From contig JAVHOA010000022.1 of assembly GCA_036169815.1 (NCBI GenBank), forward strand, positions 1 through 21,641: DNA of 21,641 nt, written 5' to 3'. The notes under the pieces are model-generated. The model was not told the origin of the DNA. It did no database searches and saw only the letters and a program-made list of their open reading frames with translations. The translations under genes were made by a program, and so were the position numbers. Within the stretch, counting starts at the first letter, position 1. Each line of letters begins with the position of its first letter. Below, in pieces: positions 1 through 7,949 of this stretch. The DNA comes from Hydrocurvibacter sp036169815 (GTDB lineage Bacteria; Campylobacterota; Campylobacteria; Campylobacterales; Sulfurimonadaceae).

Positions 1-2
1 AA

Positions 3-107
3 AATTGTCATTATCATACCCAAAATCCCTTAGGAAGGGATGATTTTGAAGGACCTGAGAGATTATTTTTTAAGAGCGCCCTAAAACAAATTCACCGCTT
101 TATGTAG
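3..107 (+). CDS. C-terminal end of an unidentified protein (5' part outside window)
   Basis: The third forward frame is open from the window edge to a TAG at 105-107. It gives 34 residues that look protein-like (CHYHTQNPLGRDDFEGPERL, then FFKSALKQIHRFM). The other two forward frames close by base 42. The Cys-His-Tyr-His cluster could be a metal or haem site, but I do not recognise the family. The stop lies 43 bases before the peroxidase gene and I see no clear promoter between them, so this may be the preceding gene of the same transcript. A chance open frame of this length is possible. Confidence 0.4.
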   Translation, partial: NCHYHTQNPLGRDDFEGPERLFFKSALKQIHRFM

Positions 108-150
108 TTTTAACAAAAAATAAGAGAAAATCATTCAACAAAGGAGCTTT

Positions 151-1077
151 ATGAGGTTTTGTCTTGCGTTTCTATCTATTTTTGTAACCGGCCTTTACGC
201 CACTGAGCCCATACAACCCCTACCGCAAACGATTGCTTATGACAGGGCCAAAGCTTCTCTTGGAAAAAAACTTTTTTTTGATTCTATTCTCTCAAAAGAC
301 CGCACCATTGCTTGCGTTTCATGCCACAATGTCGCGTCAAATGGTGCTAATGGCACACCTCTTTCTTTGGGCATACGCGCTCAAAAAGGCAACATGAACT
401 CGCCCACAGTTTTTAATGCCGCCTTTAATTTCACACAATTTTGGAATGGACGCGCAAAAGATCTCAGCCAGCAAGCCCTCGGCCCCATTCATAACCCTGT
501 GGAAATGGGACTTGCTTTAGGCGAAGCAAGCGCACGGCTCCAAGCAAACACCAATTATAAAAAACTTTTTTTCAACATTACAAAGCGAACGAATATCACA
601 AATCAAGATATTGTTGTGATGATAGCGGAGTATGAAAAAACACTCATTACTCCAAACTCAAAATTTGATTTGTATCTACAAAAAAAAGCAGTCCTTTCAT
701 CTGAGGAGCTCCAAGGGTATCTGCTTTTTAAAAATTTAGGATGTGTGAGTTGCCATAATGGCGTCAATATTGGTGGAAACTCTTTTCAAAAGATGGGAGG
801 CATTGCGCCCATACCAAGAGCTAAAAATGTAGATGATCGCTTTGTTGTGACCCATCGCGAGCGAGATAAAAATGTTTTTAAAGTGCCAACCCTGCGTAAT
901 ATCGCACTCACTGCACCCTACTTTCATGATGGAAGTGCAGCGACATTGCACCAAGCCATCAGTACGATGTCAAATCACAATCTCGGAATCAAGCTCTCAA
1001 AACATGAGATAAAACTGCTTGTAGCATTTTTAAAGACTCTTAGTGGCAAACTCTCGGCGGAGTCTCAAAAACTATGA
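151..1077 (+). CDS. Di-heme cytochrome c peroxidase (CcpA/MauG superfamily)
   Basis: Periplasmic enzyme that reduces hydrogen peroxide to water with electrons from small c-type cytochromes. The 308-residue product has a hydrophobic signal peptide (about residues 1-17). Two haem-binding CXXCH motifs are present, C55-V-S-C58-H59 and C198-V-S-C201-H202, the spacing expected for the high- and low-potential haems. Family blocks are visible: NSPTVFNAAFN (83-93), FWNGRAKDLSQQALGPIHNP (98-117) and VPTLRNIALTAPYFHDGS (245-262). The start is supported by AAGGAG at 141-146. The stop overlaps the ATG of the next gene by four bases (ATGA), so the two are translationally coupled. The length is normal for the short bacterial peroxidases, without the extra N-terminal haem domain of MauG-like fusions. 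In this phylum such enzymes protect microaerobic cells or let them respire peroxide. Confidence 0.93.
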   Translation: MRFCLAFLSIFVTGLYATEPIQPLPQTIAYDRAKASLGKKLFFDSILSKDRTIACVSCHNVASNGANGTPLSLGIRAQKGNMNSPTVFNAAFNFTQFWNGRAKDLSQQALGPIHNPVEMGLALGEASARLQANTNYKKLFFNITKRTNITNQDIVVMIAEYEKTLITPNSKFDLYLQKKAVLSSEELQGYLLFKNLGCVSCHNGVNIGGNSFQKMGGIAPIPRAKNVDDRFVVTHRERDKNVFKVPTLRNIALTAPYFHDGSAATLHQAISTMSNHNLGIKLSKHEIKLLVAFLKTLSGKLSAESQKL

Positions 1078-3107
1078 ATCTTTCCCTACGACTCACGCTT
1101 ACCGCACTCCTTGGATTTGGCGCTTTAGTTGCCCTTTTTTATTTTCAATCGCTTTCGTACAACTATTACACACAGCGCAATACAATCCAACTTGGATTTA
1201 AAGAGATTACAGCGACACAATATACAATCATCGATGCTGTTGCAGCAGATACTTTTTTTCTTTACTCAAATCAAGATCAACTCATAGAAGCGATTACGAA
1301 AAACCAAGAAGCAGTTACTGCTCTCATTGATAATACTACGCTACAAAATAGTTATCCTCAAACACACTTAGCCTTGCTTGAATATCAAAAATACAACAAT
1401 GCAAATATAGAAACTTACTATGATTTTCAAACTTCAAATACGGTCATTAAAAACTCTATCGCTGCAATCCCGATTTTAGAAACAAAACTTACAGATTCCC
1501 TCTCTTCTGCTAGCCCCCAAGAGATAGCAAATTTACAAAATGCTATCAAATTAGCAGGAACGGTTCTAGTCGCCAAAAATGCTATGGATGCAGCGCTTAT
1601 GCTTGAAACAAAAGAGGCTGTGCTCCGTTTAAAAAATGCTTCTCCCACGCAAACAAATGAAAGCTTGGAGCAACTTTTACTCCATTTTACCAATATCATC
1701 AACACCTTCCCTGAGTATTCTTATGCATTTAATAAAATAAACGATTCGACTCTAGCAACGCTTTTAACAAAAGTCAAAGATGTCTTTGACAAAGAAGCAA
1801 CGCAGGCCTTGCGATTTATAAGCTATTTTTCCTATTTTTTAGTGCTTTTATTTATCAGTAGTCTTGTGCTTATTAGCTTCTTTCTCATCCAAAGTGAACG
1901 CAAAGCGCGAACCGATGGACTTACAACACTAGGCAATAGAAAAGCGTATGAGGAGCGAGTGCGAGGTTCGCAAAAAAAATTAGCCTTGTTACTCATCAAT
2001 ATTCGTAAATTCAAAAATTACAATGATTTTTATGGGATTCAAGCGGGAGATAAACTCCTTATTGCAACGGCAAAACATATCAAAACCCTTCCTTTTGATG
2101 AGAAGAATCCAAGCTATTATCGTCTGGGCGCGGATGATTTTGGAATCCTTTATGAACCACGCCAAAGCGTTTCGCTCGAGCAAACAGCAAAAAAAGTGCT
2201 CACAGATTTTTCTCAAACACCCATCATCCTTGATGGTGAAGAGAGAACACCAACTATCCAGATTGCAGCTTCAGATGTGCAGCCTCTTTTAGAAACCACA
2301 GATATGGCACTCAAAAGCAACAAATACCACAACCCAATCATCTACCATGAAGCACTCAATCTCCTCGAGAATATTCAAGCAAATCTCACAAAAGCGCAAG
2401 AGCTCAAAACAGCCCTTGAACATACAAAAGTAATTCCCTATTTTCAACCTATTGTGAACCTCAGTGACAAAAAGGTCATCAAGCATGAAATTCTTGCCAG
2501 AGTTGTGCTTGAATCAGGAGAAATCTGCTCCATTTTTCCCTATCTCCATATAGCGACTGAATCAAATCTCTATCATCAAATCACACAAACCATGATAGAA
2601 CAGAGTTTTCCCATCATTGCAACACACAAAGGCGAGTTTTCCCTCAATCTCTCCATCGAAGATATCAACAATCCAAACATTGTTGCGATGATAGAAGCAA
2701 ACCTCAACAAATATCCCCAAATCGGTGAAAGAGTGATTTTTGAGATTTTAGAATCTGAGGCGATTGGGGACTATAAAAGTATCTTAGCTTTCATACAAAA
2801 AGTACGAGTATTTGGCTGTAAAATCGCCATCGATGATTTTGGAAGCGGCTACTCCAACTTTTCACGCATCTTAAATCTTGAGGTAGATATCATTAAAATC
2901 GATGGTTCTCTTGTCAAAGACCTCGCCACCGACAGTAAAGCCATCACTATTATTGAAACAATCCTCAGTTTTACTAAAAAATCAAATATGCTCACCGTCG
3001 CCGAATTTGTTCACGATGAAGCAACTGCCACCATCGTGGAGTCACTTGGAGTCGATACCGCACAGGGATTCTTTTTTTACAAACCCGCACCCCAACCCCT
3101 TACTTAA
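1074..3107 (+). CDS. Membrane-anchored degenerate GGDEF / EAL-domain protein (probable c-di-GMP phosphodiesterase)
   Basis: A 677-residue protein. It has a transmembrane helix (about 7-25), a helical extracytoplasmic sensor region (30-245), a second helix (249-273), then GGDEF (276-425) and EAL (436-675) domains. The cyclase signature reads GADDF (352-356) instead of GGDEF. The metal-binding Asp expected in LLINIRKFK (306-314) is Asn, and no RxxD inhibitory site precedes the signature, so cyclase activity is unlikely. The EAL side looks intact: EILAR (472-476), N525, E560, DDFGSGYS (587-594), K608-I-D610, E644 and QGFFFYKP (664-671). I infer hydrolysis of cyclic di-GMP, with the degenerate GGDEF domain perhaps sensing GTP. 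The ATG overlaps the peroxidase stop, so the pair is an operon. What the sensor region binds cannot be read from the sequence. Confidence 0.9.
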   Translation: MNLSLRLTLTALLGFGALVALFYFQSLSYNYYTQRNTIQLGFKEITATQYTIIDAVAADTFFLYSNQDQLIEAITKNQEAVTALIDNTTLQNSYPQTHLALLEYQKYNNANIETYYDFQTSNTVIKNSIAAIPILETKLTDSLSSASPQEIANLQNAIKLAGTVLVAKNAMDAALMLETKEAVLRLKNASPTQTNESLEQLLLHFTNIINTFPEYSYAFNKINDSTLATLLTKVKDVFDKEATQALRFISYFSYFLVLLFISSLVLISFFLIQSERKARTDGLTTLGNRKAYEERVRGSQKKLALLLINIRKFKNYNDFYGIQAGDKLLIATAKHIKTLPFDEKNPSYYRLGADDFGILYEPRQSVSLEQTAKKVLTDFSQTPIILDGEERTPTIQIAASDVQPLLETTDMALKSNKYHNPIIYHEALNLLENIQANLTKAQELKTALEHTKVIPYFQPIVNLSDKKVIKHEILARVVLESGEICSIFPYLHIATESNLYHQITQTMIEQSFPIIATHKGEFSLNLSIEDINNPNIVAMIEANLNKYPQIGERVIFEILESEAIGDYKSILAFIQKVRVFGCKIAIDDFGSGYSNFSRILNLEVDIIKIDGSLVKDLATDSKAITIIETILSFTKKSNMLTVAEFVHDEATATIVESLGVDTAQGFFFYKPAPQPLT

Positions 3108-3134
3108 GTTATCTAATCTTAATTTCAAATCGGC

Positions 3135-3140
3135 TATAAT
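3135..3140 (+). promoter_or_regulatory. Predicted -10 box of the alaS promoter
   Basis: A perfect TATAAT in the context GGCTATAATCGC sits 27 bases before the alaS ATG, in the only real gap of this + strand block. No convincing -35 box is present, which is usual for Campylobacterota vegetative promoters. The predicted 5' leader is about 20 bases. It contains TTACATGTGA, one base away from the recurring palindrome of this window. Confidence 0.6.
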
Positions 3141-3167
3141 CGCGCAACTTTACATGTGAGAAATATT

Positions 3168-5723
3168 ATGGATATTAGAGAAGAGTTTTTAAGATTTTTC
3201 GAATCAAAAAACCACGCAAGAATGCAAAGCGCTCCGCTTGTTCCAGATGACGCGACCCTGCTTTTTAACAATGCAGGAATGGTACCGTTTAAGTCTATCT
3301 TCACAGGCGATGTTCCTGTTCCATCAAACCCTCGCGCAACTTCATGCCAAACCTGCCTCAGAGCTGGTGGAAAGCACAATGACCTTGAAAATGTCGGCCA
3401 CACCGCGCGCCACCACACATTTTTTGAGATGCTTGGAAACTTCAGTTTTGGCGATTACTTCAAAGAGGATGCCATCGCTTATGCATGGGAGTTTGTTACT
3501 GAGGTTTTAGAAATTGACAAAGAGCGTTTGTGGGTCACGGTTCACGAGAGCGATGATGAAGCAGAACGCATTTGGCAAAAACATATCGCAAAAGAGCGCA
3601 TTATGCGTCTTGGCGACCATGACAACTTCTGGCAAATGGGCGACACAGGTCCATGTGGTCCATGTAGCGAAATCTTTTATGATCAAGGGAGTGAAAACTT
3701 CAATGGTCCAGAGGATTATATGGGCGGCGATGGTGATAGATTTTTAGAGATTTGGAACCTTGTTTTTATGCAGTATGAGAAAAAAGTCAAAGATGGCCCA
3801 CTCATAGCACTTCCAAAGCCTTCCATCGATACAGGAATGGGACTAGAACGCGTTGTCGCGATCAAAGAGGGGATGACAAGCAACTACGGCTCCTCACTTT
3901 TTATGCCACTGATAAACCAAGTTTCTCATATGATTGGCAAGCCTTACATGTACGAGGGTGGCGCTTCATTTCGTGTTATCGCTGACCATATCCGAACCGC
4001 GACTTTCCTTCTTGCACAAGGCACAAACTTCTCAAATGAAGGGCGCGGCTACGTACTTCGTCGCATTTTGCGCCGTGGCGTGCGTCATGGATATTTACTT
4101 GGTTTTGACAAGCCTTTTATGTACAAACTTGTCGATACCCTTGTCACAATTATGGGCAAAGAGTACACCTATCTAGCAGACAAAGCCGATGCTATCAAAG
4201 AGCAAATTGAACTTGAAGAAGCAAGATTTTTCAAAACAATCGCTTCAGGAATCGAGCTTTTTAACGCAGAACTCGCCAAGACAAAAGAGGTTTTTAGCGG
4301 CGAGGTCGCTTTTAAACTCTACGATACTTTTGGTTTTCCTCTTGATCTCACCGAAGATATGCTCAGAGAAAAAGAGCTTACGCTAGACTCCGCAACTTTT
4401 GATGCGCTCATGGATGTACAAAGAACTCGTGCAAAAGCGGCGTGGAAAGGCAGCGGCGATGAAGCAACCAATGGCGATTTTAAATCCTTACTCGAACAGT
4501 TTGGCGAAAACAACTTTGTAGGCTATGAGCACAAAAGTACAGATGCCACGGTGTTGGCACTATTAAGTGAAGATTTCTTACATGTAGAGATGCTCCATGC
4601 AAAACAAAAAGGCTGGGTTTTGCTTGGTGACACCCCATTTTACGCGCAAAGTGGCGGACAAGCGGGAGATACTGGCACGCTTGGAGATATTGCAAATGTG
4701 CTTGATACAAAGAAATTTCATGGACTTATTTTAAGCCATATTGAGACAAAAGAGCTCTTACATGTAGGCAATATCGTACACGCTAAAGTGGATGAATCAC
4801 GCAATGAAGTGCAAAAACATCACTCGGCTACGCACCTGCTCCATGCGGCTCTTTTTGAAAAACTTGGCAGTCATATCGCTCAAGCGGGTTCTTTGGTTGA
4901 TGCAAATCGTCTGCGATTTGACTTTTCACATCCAAAAGCGATGACACTCGAAGAGATTGCAGAGGTTGAAGAGCGTGTCAATACGCATATTCTCCATGCG
5001 TTTTCTGGTGTGACACAAGTGATGGATATTGAGGAAGCTTCCAAAAGCGGTGCAAAAGCACAGTTTGGCGAAAAATATGGCGACAAAGTACGAGTTGTGC
5101 GCTTTGGCGATGCATCTGTGGAGTTTTGCGGTGGGACACATGTCAGTAACACCGCAGAGATTGGCACCTTTATCATCACAAAAGAGAGCGGTGTGAGTGC
5201 TGGTGTGAGACGTATTGAAGCCGTTTGTGGCAACGCAGCGTACAACTACATCAAAGCGCAACGCCACACGCTCAACCTTGCGCGCGAAAGTGTAAAAAAC
5301 CAAGACCTCCAAGCGGGTATTGAGCGGCTCAAAGAGCAAGTAAACACACTCAAGCAAGAGATGGCGCAACTACAAAATGGAGCTAAAGAGAGCTTACATG
5401 TAGAGATGTTAGGAGAGACTGCGTATGTTGTAGCAGAGGTTACAGCGGGCGATATCAAAGAACGTATCGATGCGCTTAAAAATCAGCATCAATCACTTTG
5501 TGCCATGTTATTTCAAGTTAAAGATGATAAAGTTCTCATCGCAGCTGGGATCAAAAACGCTACGGTTAAAGCTGGGGATTGGATCAAAGTTGTCGCGCCT
5601 ATTCTTGGCGGTGGCGGTGGCGGAAGAGCCGATTTTGCTCAAGCTGGTGGCAAAGATGTTACCAAGCTCGCAGAAGCGAAAACAGTCGCACAAGATTTTA
5701 TAACAAAGGCTTTATCAGAATGA
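3168..5723 (+). CDS. alaS: Alanine--tRNA ligase
   Basis: Class II synthetase that charges tRNA-Ala in the cytoplasm and edits mischarged Ser and Gly. The 851-residue protein starts MDIREEFLRFFESKNH, the standard AlaS N-terminus. A GTG four codons upstream (3156) is in frame, but I prefer the ATG. The catalytic core shows RATSCQTCLRAGG (56-68), HHTFFEMLGNFSFGDYF (82-98), GDTGPCGPCSEIFYD (158-172) and DTGMGLERV (221-229). The editing domain has its zinc ligands in HSATH (H552, H556) and CGGTH (C654, H658). The C-Ala domain has a six-glycine run followed by RADFAQAGG (from 814). Three copies of the palindrome CTTACATGTAG lie in it, encoding Leu-His-Val at 471-473, 531-533 and 743-745. The stop TGA overlaps the next ATG. 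Confidence 0.98.
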   Translation: MDIREEFLRFFESKNHARMQSAPLVPDDATLLFNNAGMVPFKSIFTGDVPVPSNPRATSCQTCLRAGGKHNDLENVGHTARHHTFFEMLGNFSFGDYFKEDAIAYAWEFVTEVLEIDKERLWVTVHESDDEAERIWQKHIAKERIMRLGDHDNFWQMGDTGPCGPCSEIFYDQGSENFNGPEDYMGGDGDRFLEIWNLVFMQYEKKVKDGPLIALPKPSIDTGMGLERVVAIKEGMTSNYGSSLFMPLINQVSHMIGKPYMYEGGASFRVIADHIRTATFLLAQGTNFSNEGRGYVLRRILRRGVRHGYLLGFDKPFMYKLVDTLVTIMGKEYTYLADKADAIKEQIELEEARFFKTIASGIELFNAELAKTKEVFSGEVAFKLYDTFGFPLDLTEDMLREKELTLDSATFDALMDVQRTRAKAAWKGSGDEATNGDFKSLLEQFGENNFVGYEHKSTDATVLALLSEDFLHVEMLHAKQKGWVLLGDTPFYAQSGGQAGDTGTLGDIANVLDTKKFHGLILSHIETKELLHVGNIVHAKVDESRNEVQKHHSATHLLHAALFEKLGSHIAQAGSLVDANRLRFDFSHPKAMTLEEIAEVEERVNTHILHAFSGVTQVMDIEEASKSGAKAQFGEKYGDKVRVVRFGDASVEFCGGTHVSNTAEIGTFIITKESGVSAGVRRIEAVCGNAAYNYIKAQRHTLNLARESVKNQDLQAGIERLKEQVNTLKQEMAQLQNGAKESLHVEMLGETAYVVAEVTAGDIKERIDALKNQHQSLCAMLFQVKDDKVLIAAGIKNATVKAGDWIKVVAPILGGGGGGRADFAQAGGKDVTKLAEAKTVAQDFITKALSE
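4578..4587. repeat. TTACATGTAG palindrome variant (alaS, first copy)
   Basis: In frame TTC-TTA-CAT-GTA-GAG, Leu471-His472-Val473 of AlaS. The 16 bases from 4577 (CTTACATGTAGAGATG) recur at 5393. Confidence 0.75.
4758..4767. repeat. TTACATGTAG palindrome variant (alaS, second copy)
   Basis: In frame CTC-TTA-CAT-GTA-GGC, Leu531-His532-Val533 of AlaS, 20 residues before the zinc-binding HSATH motif. Confidence 0.75.
5394..5403. repeat. TTACATGTAG palindrome variant (alaS, third copy)
   Basis: In frame AGC-TTA-CAT-GTA-GAG, Leu743-His744-Val745, in the linker after the coiled-coil part of AlaS. Confidence 0.75.
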
Positions 5724-6256
5724 AAGAGATTATCTATTCGCTTTTTGCAGATTTTAGAGATCAAATCGTATTCTTACATGTAATCAGTGCGGTTGTGTGG
5801 GTTGGTGGCATGATTGCCATGCGTTTTGCAGCCCACCAATCGATGCAGATGTTAGACAACACGCATGTCAAAATAGAGCGAGCCGCACATGCGCTCAAAC
5901 GTCTTTTTGCCATTGTCGCTCCCTTTGTCGCTATTCTCATTGTCACGGCGGTCATTATGGCAGTTGGTTATGGTTTTAGAATGGCAGCTGTGGATGCAAA
6001 CGGCAACGTCATCGATACGACTGCGATGCAACTTTACAATATGGTTCACCTAAAAGAGGCTATTTGGCTCATTATGAGTGTTAATTTTCTTGCGATGGTC
6101 CTTAGACGCAACAAAGCAGAAACACTTATAAAAAGTGGCGATCTCATCGGCGCTGGTGCGATACTTAAAATCATCGCAAAATATATGGTTCCGCTCAATA
6201 TCATCCTTGGAATCTGTGCGATTTACCTTGGTGTTCTACTAAGAAATGCGCATTAG
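5720..6256 (+). CDS. Four-helix integral membrane protein, function unknown
   Basis: The ATG overlaps the alaS stop (ATGA), which fixes the start and implies coupled translation. A longer upstream frame from 5579 runs inside alaS and is not credible. The product has 178 residues with four hydrophobic segments at about 15-35, 62-86, 113-129 and 155-174. The first carries H20 followed by VVWVGG (25-30), a pattern seen in small haem-b or copper-related membrane families such as CopD or HemJ. H39, W27 and H110 are further candidate ligands. I cannot assign it to any of these families with confidence. The next gene begins 11 bases before this stop, so it sits firmly inside an alaS-maf operon. The CTTACATGTAA palindrome encodes L19-H20-V21, including the conserved-looking histidine. 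Confidence 0.8.
   Translation: MKEIIYSLFADFRDQIVFLHVISAVVWVGGMIAMRFAAHQSMQMLDNTHVKIERAAHALKRLFAIVAPFVAILIVTAVIMAVGYGFRMAAVDANGNVIDTTAMQLYNMVHLKEAIWLIMSVNFLAMVLRRNKAETLIKSGDLIGAGAILKIIAKYMVPLNIILGICAIYLGVLLRNAH
5774..5783. repeat. TTACATGTAA palindrome copy (four-helix membrane protein)
   Basis: Perfect palindrome in frame TTC-TTA-CAT-GTA-ATC, Leu19-His20-Val21 in the first membrane helix. Confidence 0.85.
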
Positions 6257-6794
6257 ACTCGCCTCCTCTTCACAAACTCGTGCGGCACTTTTAAGAGCAG
6301 CGGGCATCGAGTTTGTTCAAGAGAGCATCGAGTTTGATGAGGACTCCATCATCGCTCGCGATGCAAAAAACTTCGTTTACCTCGCTACTCTTGGAAAATA
6401 TAAAACAAATTTCAAACATTTTGGCATCGAGGATTATCCGCTTTTAGTCGCAGACACTGTCGTCTCAGCGAGTGGCACTATTTTACGCAAAGCGCATTGT
6501 CTTAGCGAAGCGAGAAATACCCTTCTTTCACAAAGTGGAAACATCACTTCCATCATTACATGCCAGATATTTCACTCAAAAAAGCTTCAGCTTATCAATA
6601 TCTCCTCTACAGAGTATCTGTTTGAAAACTTTGATGCCGATGATCTTGAAAACTATCTTCAAAGTGGCGATTGGCGTGGGAAAGCGGGAGCGTGTATGGT
6701 TGAGGGATTTTGTAAAAAGTATATCAAAGAGGTTCGCGGCTTTGAGAGCACCGCGATGGGACTTACCACCGAAGTGATAAAGCCTTATATTTAA
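6246..6794 (+). CDS. maf: Maf-family nucleoside triphosphate pyrophosphatase
   Basis: Hydrolyses non-canonical or modified nucleoside triphosphates to the monophosphate and diphosphate. The family was first described as inhibitors of septum formation. The 182-residue product, near the usual length, opens with MRIRLASSSQTRAALLRAAG (1-20), the LASxSxxR-xxLL substrate loop. It retains R12 and has ADTVV with catalytic D70, and GDWRGKAGAC (141-150). The C-terminal block reads GFESTAMGL, where many homologues have a GSxxNVVGLP-like sequence, and the usual SPRR is SQTR. Both look like lineage variation rather than decay. The start overlaps the end of the membrane-protein gene by 11 bases. The stop lies 9 bases from the convergent chemoreceptor gene, with no obvious hairpin between them. 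Confidence 0.92.
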   Translation: MRIRLASSSQTRAALLRAAGIEFVQESIEFDEDSIIARDAKNFVYLATLGKYKTNFKHFGIEDYPLLVADTVVSASGTILRKAHCLSEARNTLLSQSGNITSIITCQIFHSKKLQLINISSTEYLFENFDADDLENYLQSGDWRGKAGACMVEGFCKKYIKEVRGFESTAMGLTTEVIKPYI

Positions 6795-6803
6795 AGATAC
6801 ACC

Positions 6804-7880
6804 CTATTTTTTTGAGGCATCTCTTACGATAGATAAAAGGAGTTCAAACGCATCAGTGCTTGATTTTTCAACACTTTTCATCGCTTCAAGTGCTTCTTTT
6901 TTTCTGCCACTGTTCCAAAGCTCAACCTCATTTCTTACATTTTGGTGAACATTTGCGTAATCTTTGTTGATACTTGTAACCTCTCTACTATGGTTTTTTA
7001 GCAGTGTTGATGCAACGCCACCAAACCATTTTCCAAATCGACAACTATGTTCATCGACAATAGAAATAGAATTGTGTGCTGCCATTGATTTATAGCCTTG
7101 GAGTTTTAAGCCAATATGATCGATTTTACCATTGCTTACATGGAGCTCATTTGTTAATGCTTCTGTTTTTTCTTGAATCTCTGTTGAGTTGCGTCTCACC
7201 AAACTCACATTTTCTCTAAAACCTTCTAAAACATCCATAACACGGCCTGTTTCACTCATAAATGTAGAACTAATCTCCATCATAGAGTTCGAGTTTTGTT
7301 TGAGCCCATTAATGTTAATCTCAACCTCTTGCGTCGCTTTTTGTGTGCGCTCTGCGAGTTTTCTCACCTCATCTGCAACTACGGCAAACCCGCGTCCATG
7401 TTCACCTGCACGCGCAGCTTCTATGGCAGCATTGAGCGCTAAAAGATTTGTTTGATCTGAAATATCTTTAATCAAGTTGATAATCTCAGCGATAGACATA
7501 ACACTGTCATTGAGAGAGTTTGAATCATCACCCAACTGATTTGAGTATTGTTGAATGCTATCTACAGATTTTGCGATAGCATCTGTTTCCTCTTCAATAT
7601 TTTGCATTCTTGTAACAGTTCTACCGTTAAGATCATTAATGGCAACAAGTTTGACAACATTATCTTCAATAATAGATTGTAAAAAATGGGTTCCATCTTC
7701 ATAACTTTCTACAACTATATGTACAAACTCTACTCCGTAGTCCTCAGGTTTTGGCTGATTTCTTTCGTTTTGTAAAGCACTTACCTCGCGTCTTAAATCA
7801 TCATTTTTTGATTCAAGTTCTGCCATTTGTGCTTTGTATTTTTTCTCCAACTCTGCTAATTTTGCGCTACATCCAAACAT
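6804..7880 (-). CDS. Soluble methyl-accepting chemotaxis protein with C-terminal CZB zinc-binding domain
   Basis: A cytoplasmic chemoreceptor of 358 residues with no membrane helix. A charged coiled coil (about 5-42) leads to a connector and a compact signalling hairpin with the canonical tip DQTNLLALNAAIEAARAGEH (142-161) and GFAVVADEVRKLAERT (164-179), which contacts CheA/CheW. The C-terminus matches the chemoreceptor zinc-binding fold: H255, then C280-RFGKW (280-285), then VH at 311-312. The position expected to hold the first His of an HxxxH pair appears to be Y308, so the fourth ligand is uncertain. Related soluble CZB receptors such as Helicobacter TlpD mediate responses to oxidants or energy state. 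GGAG lies seven bases before the ATG. The gene is convergent with maf and downstream of tkt, probably with its own promoter. Confidence 0.9.
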   Translation of the reverse strand: MFGCSAKLAELEKKYKAQMAELESKNDDLRREVSALQNERNQPKPEDYGVEFVHIVVESYEDGTHFLQSIIEDNVVKLVAINDLNGRTVTRMQNIEEETDAIAKSVDSIQQYSNQLGDDSNSLNDSVMSIAEIINLIKDISDQTNLLALNAAIEAARAGEHGRGFAVVADEVRKLAERTQKATQEVEININGLKQNSNSMMEISSTFMSETGRVMDVLEGFRENVSLVRRNSTEIQEKTEALTNELHVSNGKIDHIGLKLQGYKSMAAHNSISIVDEHSCRFGKWFGGVASTLLKNHSREVTSINKDYANVHQNVRNEVELWNSGRKKEALEAMKSVEKSSTDAFELLLSIVRDASKK

Positions 7881-7914
7881 TTCTGCTCCATTTGTCGATT
7901 TTTAAAATTCGTTT

Positions 7915-7920
7915 ATTCTA
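7915..7920 (-). promoter_or_regulatory. Possible -10 box for the chemoreceptor gene
   Basis: On the minus strand the 69-base gap between the tkt stop and the chemoreceptor ATG contains GCTAGAATAA, a one-mismatch TATAAT, about 35 bases before the ATG. I see no sigma-28 or sigma-54 signature on the correct strand. Low confidence, because the gap is generally A+T rich. Confidence 0.35.
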
Positions 7921-7949
7921 GCACAATTCATTTGCAATAGCATAAAAAA

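Noticed and set aside
4..19. Fur-box-like sequence (ATTGTCATTATCATA) at the left edge
   Set aside because: Only two of the three GATAAT-type units are recognisable, and it lies inside a probable coding frame, 130 bases from the next gene.
25..41. Perfect hairpin ATCCCTT-AGG-AAGGGAT as a terminator
   Set aside because: It has no adjacent long U-run and falls inside the open frame that ends at 107.
3156..3167. GTG start four codons upstream for alaS
   Set aside because: The ATG at 3168 gives the standard AlaS N-terminus.
3944..3953. TTACATGTAC in alaS as another copy of the recurring palindrome
   Set aside because: It is in a different reading phase (Pro-Tyr-Met-Tyr) and ends in C, so I count it as chance.
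4880..5369. Long minus-strand open frames opposite alaS (121 and 147 codons)
   Set aside because: They mirror the alaS reading frame, resemble no family, have no ribosome-binding site, and overlap each other.
5579..5719. N-terminal extension of the membrane protein inside alaS
   Set aside because: It is an out-of-frame shadow of the alaS C-terminus; the ATG overlapping the stop is the natural start.
7136..7145. CTCCATGTAA in the chemoreceptor gene, also encoding Leu-His-Val
   Set aside because: The palindrome is broken in the first two bases. It may be a degenerate relative but was not counted.
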